Shown in pieces: positions 18,213 to 24,761 of a stretch of 24,854 nt of DNA (its first letter is position 1; each line of letters begins with the position of its first letter). The translations under genes and the position numbers were made by a program. The notes beneath the pieces were generated by a model that saw only the letters and a list, made by a program, of their open reading frames with translations, did not search any database and was not told where the DNA came from. This DNA is from Pseudomonas_S sp047607345 (GTDB lineage Bacteria > Pseudomonadota > Gammaproteobacteria > Xanthomonadales > Xanthomonadaceae): NCBI GenBank assembly GCA_047607345.1, contig JASGDF010000151.1, positions 1-24,854 of the forward strand. The letters are read 5' to 3'.

Positions 18213-18508
18213 TTTTTTGACGGCGCTTCCTTCAACAGTTCTGCACTGAGCTGGGAATCGGCGTACATCTTCTTCAGACGCCGGTTCTCCTCCTCCAGTT
18301 CCTTCATCCTGGCCACCATGGATACCTCCATACCGCCGAACTTGCTGCGCCACTTGTAGAACGTCGCCGAACTGATGCCGTGTTCGCGGCACAGCTCCGG
18401 CACCGGCGTGCCGGCCTCGGCCCGCTTGAGCACGGCAATGATCTGGCTATCGGTAAAGCGGGACTTCTTCATGGAACCTCCTCGGATCAGATTACGAGAA
18501 AATTCCAC
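18206..18508 (-). CDS. IS3-family transposase OrfA (HTH/leucine-zipper protein)
   Basis: The frame opens with a short upstream stretch; the protein proper probably starts at the ATG of MKKSRFTDSQIIAVLKRAEA (about 18472). It has the HTH_Tnp_1 helix-turn-helix (VPELCREHGISSATFYKWRS) and a heptad-rich zipper (MKELEEENRRLKKMYADSQL). It ends KEAPSKKW at a TGA that overlaps the orfB start. It binds the element's ends and forms the N-terminal half of the fused transposase. Confidence 0.9.
   Translation of the reverse strand: MEFSRNLIRGGSMKKSRFTDSQIIAVLKRAEAGTPVPELCREHGISSATFYKWRSKFGGMEVSMVARMKELEEENRRLKKMYADSQLSAELLKEAPSKKW
18212..18218 (-). promoter_or_regulatory. Probable programmed -1 frameshift site (A7)
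   Basis: On the coding strand the sequence is TCAAAAAAATGGTGAGG. OrfA reads TCA AAA AAA TGG TGA; slipping back one base on the A7 run gives AAA AAA ATG GTG AGG, which is the orfB frame. The direction and location match the classic IS3-family arrangement. Confidence 0.75.
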
Positions 18509-18686
18509 TTCTGGCGTCAGCTAATCTGAGGGGGGATTACCCCAGCAGAACAGGTCCTGCTGGCTCAGGCGGCCATCGGCGATGTGCAACTCCACTTGGC
18601 GGTGAAGTTGCGCAGGTCAAGTCGCCTGGGCATCTTCACAACCTTGCGTGTTGCGGTCGAAAGTTCAATCCGGCGCCGCATTCGCT

Positions 18687-19610
18687 TTATCTGACCGGCT
18701 TTCCATATGCATCGGAAAGCATTTTCTTATATTCAGCTATCGGTTGAAGGCCGATCTTTATCCGACGTGCGTCCAAGTTGCTTTCATCTTCGGTCGGAGA
18801 CATCGAGAAGCTCCCGTCGTCATTGTTATGGAACTGGCTTCCGTAACGTTGTGGCTTGCCCTGGCTGATCAAGACGCGGTCGGTTAGGAGTGCATAGTTG
18901 TTTGAGTCAGCCTCATGGCTCATCACCAAGCGCTCCATCATCGGCAGCACCTCGGCCTGGAAAGCCGGGTCTTCGTCTGCGTGCTGGATCAGCACCCATG
19001 CCGCGCTGGCGCCTTCAGGACCCACCTGGGTAATGGTAGGCCATCCCTGCTTCTGCACGACATTCTTCAGCCATCGGGTATTGTCTTTGTCGATCGGGTT
19101 CAGAGACTCCAGATATTCCTTGGTGTTTCCATGAGCGGATGCGCGCTTTCTAGCTTCCTGGTCAACACCCGCGCGTCGGATCAATTCGTCGCGAAGTGGC
19201 ACGTCCATGCGGGAAACACGAGCCTTGTTGAGCTCACCCGCCTCCTTCAAGAACGCCGGCCAGCCCGGCGCTCTCCTCAACTTATCGAGACCAGGACGAT
19301 CCTTATGAAGCACCTCATCAAAGGAGATCCGACCTTTCGGGATCTCGCTCTTGAGGTAAGTCAGTGCCGCGTCAAAGTGATTGCCAGCACTGAGGCACTC
19401 GGCGCGCAATAACTCCCCATTGTTGGGTATCGCGTTTCCTTCACGCTCCATTGTCTCCAGGATTGAAGCGCATTCGTCAAATTTGTTGTCGGCGTATGCG
19501 TTGATCGCCGCATCGAAGCTGGCATCCTGGGCATAAGAAAAAGATGTAATAAGAAGTGATAAAAAATATGCCGTAAAGGATTTTTCCGCCAGTCTGATTA
19601 ATCTTGACAT
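18687..19610 (-). CDS. Secreted DUF6624-domain protein of unknown function
   Basis: Protein of 307 residues with a signal peptide (FTAYFLSLLITSFSYA|QDAS, cleavage near residue 27). A helical, TPR-like part (about 30-125: AAINAYADNKFDECASILET) precedes a DUF6624 domain (about 138-300). The domain's signature residues are DQEARKRA (150-157), NTRWLKNVVQKQGWPTITQVG (178-197 region), QHADEDPAFQ (209-218), DRVLISQGKPQRYGSQF (244-260) and a closing LDARRIKIGLQPIAEY. Its function is unknown in the literature I can recall. It is the last gene of the peptide operon, 40 bp after the lipoprotein gene, so it may serve in immunity or processing outside the cytoplasm; that is inference only. Confidence 0.85.
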   Translation of the reverse strand: MSRLIRLAEKSFTAYFLSLLITSFSYAQDASFDAAINAYADNKFDECASILETMEREGNAIPNNGELLRAECLSAGNHFDAALTYLKSEIPKGRISFDEVLHKDRPGLDKLRRAPGWPAFLKEAGELNKARVSRMDVPLRDELIRRAGVDQEARKRASAHGNTKEYLESLNPIDKDNTRWLKNVVQKQGWPTITQVGPEGASAAWVLIQHADEDPAFQAEVLPMMERLVMSHEADSNNYALLTDRVLISQGKPQRYGSQFHNNDDGSFSMSPTEDESNLDARRIKIGLQPIAEYKKMLSDAYGKPVR

Positions 19611-19650
19611 CGTAAAAACTCCAATTTATAGATAAGCCGAAACATGTCTT

Positions 19651-19872
19651 TCAGCGCCGCCCATTGAAAATGGCATCCGAACATTGCTTGGAAACTAATC
19701 CCGAGGCGGTCGTATGATCAATGCGTCGACCTGTGGCCGATAGCCTATCCAACTCTTGTATCTGTTGGATGCAAGATTGGTCCAGCGTCTGCAGCTGATC
19801 GCCTGATGTGGAGCATCCGACCGCAATAAAGAGCACGGAAATAATTAAGAAAATACGAGGAAAATTCTTCAT
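19651..19872 (-). CDS. Small lipoprotein, unrecognised
   Basis: A 73-residue protein with a lipoprotein signal (MKNFPRIFLIISVLFIAVGC, lipid-anchored Cys at 20). The mature domain of about 53 residues (STSGDQLQTLDQSCIQQIQE, then LDRLSATGRR) contains two further Cys that could pair. I do not recognise a family. It starts 24 bases after the ATP-grasp gene and belongs to the same operon, a position where lipoprotein immunity factors are often found in peptide clusters; nothing in the sequence proves that role. Confidence 0.7.
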   Translation of the reverse strand: MKNFPRIFLIISVLFIAVGCSTSGDQLQTLDQSCIQQIQELDRLSATGRRIDHTTASGLVSKQCSDAIFNGRR

Positions 19873-19895
19873 CGTAGATATTTGATGTGATTATA

Positions 19896-21011
19896 TTAAG
19901 AGGTGTGCGTCATTGCGAAATCAGGAACGAAAACATTGCTGCTCGAATATTTTTTGCTCAACATGTCCATGCGAGCAAAATCTTCACTTTCTTCAAAATC
20001 TACAAGCCTTACGTCGTCTCGACATCCCGCAAGCGGATCTCCATATAAGAGAAAACTCGATAGCCCATCGACAATCCGGAGATCTTTAGAAATCCACTCA
20101 ACAAATGCAAATTGTCCCGCCGGGTTCAGCTCAAAAAATACCCACTGACCCGAATCAGAAATAGCGAAGTCGGCTGAGGCATATGAAATCTTCAAGGAGC
20201 GCATCAACCCACATAGACCCTTTTGAACCTCTTGTGGGACTTCAACCGATGTGCTGACTGTCATGTCATTGTTAAGATAAACCCGATAGTCGATACTTCC
20301 GCCGGCTCCATCCTTTGGGCTATATCTAAGTGCATAGACTGAATCTCCGACGATCACAACACGGACATCAGCACTCTTGTGGACCTTCTCCTGATAAATT
20401 CCCGGGCATACGGAAATAGCTTCCTCGGTTAGAGATGAGGCATTAACTTCAACCGTATTTGTCTGGAGTACAGGTATTCCATCACTAATCCAGAGATGCC
20501 CGGTCAATGGCTTATAAATTGATCCGTCTACGTTGGATGCGATGAAGTCCAATACTATGGTTGGATCGTCTCCGACAATTGTTTTAGGAGTTATAAGTCC
20601 ATTGATTCTTGCATATCGCAATTGATTGATCTTGTTCTCCGCTGCCCTGTTCTCGTCAAATCCATTAATCCATGGGCAGCCAGCAACGTCCTGAAAATTC
20701 TGCAGCATCCAGCGATTGAAGGTGTTCTTTTCCAGATGAACGAACTTCTTCGAATCCTCGGTCGATCTGAGACGATCCATACGCACTTCGTAAAATCTCC
20801 TGTTGTAGACGGCTGATATCTCCCCATTTATGAAGGATGGAACACTATCAATTTCGCACTGAGCCAAAGTGCTTCGATCTAGAAAATGTTCCATTCCATA
20901 GTCGCTAGTATCAAAGTAGATAACCTCACCCCCTTTCTTCTTCACAGCCCATGCCACTAGAGCAGCGTGGTAATCAAGCTCACTTCCTATAATAAGTATA
21001 TTTTTGCTCAT
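19896..21011 (-). CDS. ATP-grasp peptide ligase of the graspetide synthetase type (MvdC/MvdD-like)
   Basis: A 371-residue ATP-grasp enzyme that would activate Asp/Glu side chains of a precursor peptide as acyl phosphates and join them to Ser/Thr (ester) or Lys (amide). The pre-ATP-grasp domain opens ILIIGSELDYHAALVAWAVK and reaches AVYNRRFYEV (68-77), equivalent to the 'VWYRR' region of microviridin-type ligases. It continues with CPWINGFDENRAAENKINQL followed by RYARINGLITPKTIVGDDP. ATP and metal residues are K167 (IYKPL), YQEKVHKSADVRVVIVGD, D281 (SADFAI) and ELNPAGQFAFVEW (294-306). I chose the ATG at 21011 because AAGGA lies about 5-6 bases upstream. Two precursor genes lie directly upstream. 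RimK-like activity on another protein is the alternative. Confidence 0.82.
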   Translation of the reverse strand: MSKNILIIGSELDYHAALVAWAVKKKGGEVIYFDTSDYGMEHFLDRSTLAQCEIDSVPSFINGEISAVYNRRFYEVRMDRLRSTEDSKKFVHLEKNTFNRWMLQNFQDVAGCPWINGFDENRAAENKINQLRYARINGLITPKTIVGDDPTIVLDFIASNVDGSIYKPLTGHLWISDGIPVLQTNTVEVNASSLTEEAISVCPGIYQEKVHKSADVRVVIVGDSVYALRYSPKDGAGGSIDYRVYLNNDMTVSTSVEVPQEVQKGLCGLMRSLKISYASADFAISDSGQWVFFELNPAGQFAFVEWISKDLRIVDGLSSFLLYGDPLAGCRDDVRLVDFEESEDFARMDMLSKKYSSSNVFVPDFAMTHTS

Positions 21012-21024
21012 GGTGATCCTTGAT

Positions 21025-21048
21025 GGGGCCACTCGCTTGAGTGGCCCC
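21025..21048 (-). promoter_or_regulatory. Perfect hairpin between precursor genes and ATP-grasp gene
   Basis: GGGGCCACTC and GAGTGGCCCC pair over ten bases around a four-base loop, in the 55-bp gap after precursor 1 and ending 13 bases before the ligase ATG. No U-run follows on the transcribed strand, so it is not a classic intrinsic terminator. It could limit read-through or protect the 3' end of a precursor mRNA so that peptide is made in excess over enzyme. Confidence 0.7.
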
Positions 21049-21066
21049 AGGTAACAGCCGATCTAG

Positions 21067-21252
21067 TTACGCCGTGCCATCAATGGTGTATTCGACTTGG
21101 CCGCCATTCGAGCCGCCGGAGCCGGTGAGCTTCTGACTGGTGACGCGTACCCCACCCGTGATCTGCTCCAGCTCTTGGGTCGTTACCGGGCGCGCTAGGC
21201 TCATGCCAACCGGGTTGGCGACGATGGTCGAATTCCTGTCGTTTGAAAACAT
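21067..21252 (-). CDS. Putative graspetide precursor peptide 1 (double-glycine leader)
   Basis: A 61-residue peptide with a strong ribosome site (AGGAG in ATAGGAGAATTTTCATG). The leader ends ELEQITGG at residues 27-34, a C39-type Gly-Gly cleavage site. The predicted core is 27 residues (35-61), rich in Gly, Ser and Thr (T38, S39, T43, S45, S48, T56, T60), with only two acidic residues near the end (E54, D58). The segment PVGMSLARP (14-22) plus ELxQ and GGV is shared with precursor 2. Hydroxyl residues ahead of acids is the order seen in many graspetides. Family calls for such short genes rest on context. Confidence 0.8.
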   Translation of the reverse strand: MFSNDRNSTIVANPVGMSLARPVTTQELEQITGGVRVTSQKLTGSGGSNGGQVEYTIDGTA

Positions 21253-21283
21253 GAAAATTCTCCTATAAGTGAGTGTTGACTTC

Positions 21284-21466
21284 TTACCAATCCCAGCCAG
21301 CATCGAGGCCGTAATTGCCACTAGAATCAGCGCTGCCCGATGCGCTCCAGGTCTTTTGGACACCACCACTGACCTGTGCGAGCTCGGACTTCTCCAGCGG
21401 GCGAGCCGTGGAGAATCCGACCGGGCTGATGGGCGAGCACTGGACGTTTCGATTTATAGTCTCCAT
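21284..21466 (-). CDS. Putative graspetide precursor peptide 2 (double-glycine leader)
   Basis: A 60-residue peptide; GGAG lies eight bases before the ATG at 21466. The leader contains PVGFSTARP (15-23), then SELAQVSGG ending at residue 35. The predicted core is 25 residues (36-60): hydroxyls T39, S41, S43, S45, S48, S49 precede or surround acids D47, D55 and D59, and the end is aromatic (GWDW). Leader identity with precursor 1 is 13 of about 22 positions, while the cores differ almost completely, the pattern expected for paralogous RiPP precursors handled by one enzyme and one transporter. Confidence 0.8.
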   Translation of the reverse strand: METINRNVQCSPISPVGFSTARPLEKSELAQVSGGVQKTWSASGSADSSGNYGLDAGWDW

Positions 21467-21511
21467 CTCATGATCTCCGTAGATTGTGATGTGGCTTGAA
21501 CGCCACGCGAC

Positions 21512-21540
21512 AACTGAATCAGGGCCCTTGATTCAGTTGC
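21512..21540 (-). promoter_or_regulatory. Hairpin between transporter gene and precursor genes
   Basis: CAACTGAATCA and TGATTCAGTTG pair over eleven bases around a seven-base GGGCCCT loop, just after the transporter stop. A smaller GTGGC...GCCAC stem lies beside it (21493-21508). There is no U-run on the transcribed strand. It may partly end transporter transcripts or protect processed ends upstream of the precursor genes. Confidence 0.65.
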
Positions 21541-21553
21541 TGTGTGGTGCTAG

Positions 21554-23650
21554 TCAGCGGAGCCACTCCCGCTTGGATAAATCGTAAACACGATCTGCCA
21601 TGTCGATCGTCTCCTTTCTATGAGCGATGATGATTCGTGTGATGTTCAGCGCACGAACGGCGTCGTTTGCGATGCGCTCATTTAAACTATCTAGGTGACT
21701 GGTTGCTTCGTCCAAGACGAGAACCTTTGGTTTTCGGTACAGCGCTCGTGCGAGTAATACCCGTTGCTTCTGTCCTCCGGAAAGGGTCGATCCCATATCG
21801 CCGACCAGCGTTTCATATCTCATAGGCATGACCATAATTTCACCATGAATTCCCGCGGCATGGGCTGCGGACTGGATGTCATCCATATTGCTCGCTGCAT
21901 CAAAGAAAGAAATGTTGTCGGCAATAGTTCCCGAAAACAGGCAGTCGTCTTGCATGACAGCGGCCATCAATCCGCCGAAGGCTCCACTGCCACCTCGGGG
22001 GTGACTGATTCCTGCGATACTGATTTCGCCTTCTTGTGGCGCGTTAAGGCCAAGGATTATCTTGGCTAGTGTTGTCTTGCCGCAGCCGCTAGGACCAATA
22101 AAGGCAACGGACTGACCCGACTCAATAGAGAAATCCAGCCCTCTGAAAATCCAAGGCTCCCATTCGGAATATCGATATCCAAGCCCGCTGACTTCGATGG
22201 TTGGCGGCGAACTAAGCTCAAGAGGAGAGATTCGGCTGGTGGGCTCTTCTTCCGCAGTGGCGATGTCGGCAATGCGGTCCAGGTGCAGTCGAAGCATTCC
22301 GAGCTCCACCCCTTTATCGATAAACGAGCCAACACGCGTTGAAAACTGATCTACATAAGCCAGGATCGCCACTAGCATGCCGGCGCTGATCGAGCCAGCT
22401 GAGATTAGATAGGTGCCGCCTGCCAGCAGAAAGACGCGCTGAAGGCCGAAAAGACCTTGGCTTGCCGCCGCAAATCCCAGCTGTATACGCTGGCCTTTGA
22501 TGTCTCGCTTGGCAGCTTCGACTGTTGCATTAGCGAGCCTTGTGCGGCGTTCAGCCTGAGTATTGGCCAACTTGATGGCCTGAATGCCTCGCACAGACTC
22601 CATCAACTCCGTTTGCTGGCGTGCCTGGAAGACAACCCGCTCCTCATTGGCGCGCCACAGAGACTTGAAAATTGCTAGGCGAGTTAGCGCATAAACGGAA
22701 GCTACACCTATAGCCACCATAGCCATGGTCTTGCTATAGACAAAAATCATTGCCAGCGCCAGAACACTTGTCAACCCATCGAGCAAGGCCGTCACGAAGC
22801 TTCCCGTCAGCGTGTCTTGGATACTGTGGACAGAGGTGAACCTAGAAAGTACGTCGCCTAGATGGCGCTTTTCGAAGAACTCCAGAGGAAGTCGCATCAA
22901 ATGCCCGAAAATGTTAGTGATCCATTGCGCGCTGATGTTTGCGCCGATCCAACTGATCAACCAACCCCTCGCCGCGCTGAGCGCAGCTTGCATAACAACT
23001 ATAATAATAAAGATTGCGGCTACTGTCGAAATTTGCACCAGCTCAGGAGAATGGAACTGGTCGATCGTCCACTGTGCCTGAAGTGGTATACAAAGCCCAA
23101 GGAGCTCAATTGCTAGCGCGAGCGAAATAACCTGAAGTAAAGAGCGCCGCAATCCGCTAATCTTTCCTGTCAGCGCGGAAAGAGGAAGCTTTGGAGGGGC
23201 CTCAATCTTTTTGAATGAGGCTGTAGGCGATAATTCTAGAAGCACGCCAGTGAAGTGCTTGCTAACCTCTTCGCGGGACATGGTCCGCCTACCTAGCGCA
23301 GGGTCCATGATTACCAGCCAATTGGACTTTGCTTCCGCGAGGACCACGAAATGGTTCATGTCCCAATGCAGTATAGCAGGTCCTTTTATGTGGCTAAGAT
23401 ACTCAAGCTCCGCGCGAAGCGCTCGACAATCAAAGCCAAGGTTATCGGCAACTTCGATGACCCGATCCAGCGACATACCCCTGAGTGTGGAGCTGAATCG
23501 ACGGCGTAAAGCCGGCAATCCTGTCTCGTTTCCGTGATACTGGGCGATCATCGCGATACAGGCCAGGGCGCACTCTGCAGCCTCGGTTTGCATCACTACA
23601 TCAACGCGAGATCGGATCGACCACGGCACAATTGAGCTTCCGTCAGCCAT
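21554..23650 (-). CDS. Peptidase-containing ABC exporter (C39, PCAT)
   Basis: A 698-residue protein that removes double-glycine leaders and exports the peptide across the inner membrane. The N-terminal C39 peptidase (about 15-140) has oxyanion-hole Q21 and nucleophile C27 (MQTEAAECALACIAMI), H100 (MNHFVVLAE) and D116 (VIMDPALG), so it should be active. Five to six membrane segments follow (about 165-430, for example AAIFIIIVVMQAALSAARGW). The ATPase has Walker A GPSGCGKTT (519-527), Q567, signature LSGGQ (623-627), Walker B VLVLDEATSHLDS and H677. Its ATG overlaps the end of the membrane fusion protein gene by eight bases. The intact peptidase fits the GG leaders encoded downstream. Confidence 0.95.
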   Translation of the reverse strand: MADGSSIVPWSIRSRVDVVMQTEAAECALACIAMIAQYHGNETGLPALRRRFSSTLRGMSLDRVIEVADNLGFDCRALRAELEYLSHIKGPAILHWDMNHFVVLAEAKSNWLVIMDPALGRRTMSREEVSKHFTGVLLELSPTASFKKIEAPPKLPLSALTGKISGLRRSLLQVISLALAIELLGLCIPLQAQWTIDQFHSPELVQISTVAAIFIIIVVMQAALSAARGWLISWIGANISAQWITNIFGHLMRLPLEFFEKRHLGDVLSRFTSVHSIQDTLTGSFVTALLDGLTSVLALAMIFVYSKTMAMVAIGVASVYALTRLAIFKSLWRANEERVVFQARQQTELMESVRGIQAIKLANTQAERRTRLANATVEAAKRDIKGQRIQLGFAAASQGLFGLQRVFLLAGGTYLISAGSISAGMLVAILAYVDQFSTRVGSFIDKGVELGMLRLHLDRIADIATAEEEPTSRISPLELSSPPTIEVSGLGYRYSEWEPWIFRGLDFSIESGQSVAFIGPSGCGKTTLAKIILGLNAPQEGEISIAGISHPRGGSGAFGGLMAAVMQDDCLFSGTIADNISFFDAASNMDDIQSAAHAAGIHGEIMVMPMRYETLVGDMGSTLSGGQKQRVLLARALYRKPKVLVLDEATSHLDSLNERIANDAVRALNITRIIIAHRKETIDMADRVYDLSKREWLR

Positions 23651-24761
23651 TGCTGCTCTCCGACGGCGCTCGTGAAAGCTGTTGTTGTGGTCGAATTAGC
23701 CAATCGATCAGCTTCCTACTTTCAACATCAACCTTGGCGGAAAGTGTCATTCCCGGCTTAAGCAATTCGGAACTCAGCATTTTCGGAAGCGCGCTATTAG
23801 GCGCGTTTACTAGGACTCGGTAGGCAGCTTCCTGTTCTTGATGGCCAAGTAGGCTGGTCAGCTCAGAAGCAGAAATCGAGCTATTGGCTATCTCGAAGAT
23901 CTTTCCCTTCTGTAAGCCGTAGCGCTTTGCGGGAAATGCTTCATATTCAATCGAAACGGATTCGCCTACCCTGAGCAGGCCAACTGCACGACTAGGTACC
24001 CACAGCTCCGCGACCAACTGAGCGTTTTCTGGGAGAATTGCCATCAGGGTCAGGCTGGCAGTCACAGCCTGTCCGGTATGCGCCAGAAGTCCGGCAACAA
24101 CTCCATCATTCGGCGCGCGAATAACGATTTCGCGCGTTTGCTCGTTTTCCGCCTTTGCGCTCTGGACGTCGGCGATTTGAACAGCAAGAGATGCTAGTTG
24201 ATGTTTCGTCGAGTCTGGTAGTTGAGCGAGCTCGGCCTTGACCTGCGCAAGTTCTGACAATACCTGAAGGCGCTGATCTCGCAGGCTCTGTGCTTGTGAT
24301 TCATGTTCAAGGACAGTGTCGTATTGCTGTGATATCTGGTAGCCGCTGATGACCTGTGCAGCTGTGCTGCGCCAGGTCTCGTAGATGGCCTTCGCGGCCT
24401 CATACCTTTTATCCTGGTTTGCGATCTGATTATCTAGTCTTCTGACGCGTTGCTGCAGTAGATCAACCCGCCCATCAAGATCGATCTTCTTTAATGAAGC
24501 AATGCGCCTCTGTGCATCGATCTGCTGCTGGAGCTCTATCATCTTCTGCGCTAGCTGATCCGAGACAATCTTTCCAGTGTCTCCCAGAGCTGCGCTATTG
24601 CGTTGCTCGGCGATCTTCAAGAGCACCTGCCCCTTGTGCACTCGTTGACCTTCGTGCACAAGAACATCGACGATCACTCCGCCCTGTGTGCTTGGAGCGA
24701 TGATTGAGGATTGGCCCGATGCAGGCACCTGTAATGACCCACCGGATTCTGCACAGGTCAC
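23643..24761 (-). CDS. HlyD-family membrane fusion protein, 5' end truncated by an IS element
   Basis: Periplasmic adaptor of a type I-like export system, 372 residues from a GTG at 24761. It shows a biotinyl-lipoyl half-motif (SIIAPSTQGGVIVDVLVHEG, then QRVHKGQVLLKI), a long coiled coil (about 65-215), the second lipoyl half (EIVIRAPNDGVVAGLLAHTG) and a beta-barrel part ending in a GMTLSAKVDVESR-like segment with a short C-terminal tail. The cytoplasmic tail and membrane helix that normally precede the first lipoyl half (about 50 residues) are missing. The first codons up to about 24735 belong to the end of a transposase gene in another frame. Without its anchor the protein is unlikely to work with the ABC exporter. 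Confidence 0.85.
   Translation of the reverse strand: MTCAESGGSLQVPASGQSSIIAPSTQGGVIVDVLVHEGQRVHKGQVLLKIAEQRNSAALGDTGKIVSDQLAQKMIELQQQIDAQRRIASLKKIDLDGRVDLLQQRVRRLDNQIANQDKRYEAAKAIYETWRSTAAQVISGYQISQQYDTVLEHESQAQSLRDQRLQVLSELAQVKAELAQLPDSTKHQLASLAVQIADVQSAKAENEQTREIVIRAPNDGVVAGLLAHTGQAVTASLTLMAILPENAQLVAELWVPSRAVGLLRVGESVSIEYEAFPAKRYGLQKGKIFEIANSSISASELTSLLGHQEQEAAYRVLVNAPNSALPKMLSSELLKPGMTLSAKVDVESRKLIDWLIRPQQQLSRAPSESSNG

Larger units (their letters stand above)
17347..18541 (-). mobile_element. IS3-family insertion sequence, complete, with 4-bp target duplication
   Basis: A 1195-bp element bounded by imperfect inverted repeats: left GGTAATCCCCCCATTTTTAG... and right (reverse complement) GGTAATCCCCCCTCAGATTA..., both reaching CGCCAGAAGTGGA. 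CCAG lies directly outside both ends (17343-17346 and 18542-18545). It carries overlapping orfA and orfB with a -1 frameshift site. A 4-bp duplication is usual for the IS407 subgroup, but I do not recognise the exact element, and the ends do not begin with the more common TG. Both reading frames are intact, so it may still be active. Confidence 0.85.

Noticed and set aside
18542..18686. Continuation of the older IS3 transposase after the inserted element
   Set aside because: The joined frame (KRKPAEQVLLAQ...) does not match the expected transposase C-terminus; no gene could be supported in these 145 bases.
21025..21048. Intrinsic terminator after the precursor genes
   Set aside because: The stem is strong, but no U-run follows on the transcribed strand; listed as a regulatory hairpin instead.
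18687..24761. Lanthipeptide, lasso peptide or plain class II bacteriocin cluster
   Set aside because: No LanM/LanB/LanC, no lasso cyclase or B-protein, and the cores lack Cys; the only modifying enzyme is ATP-grasp, which fits graspetides better.
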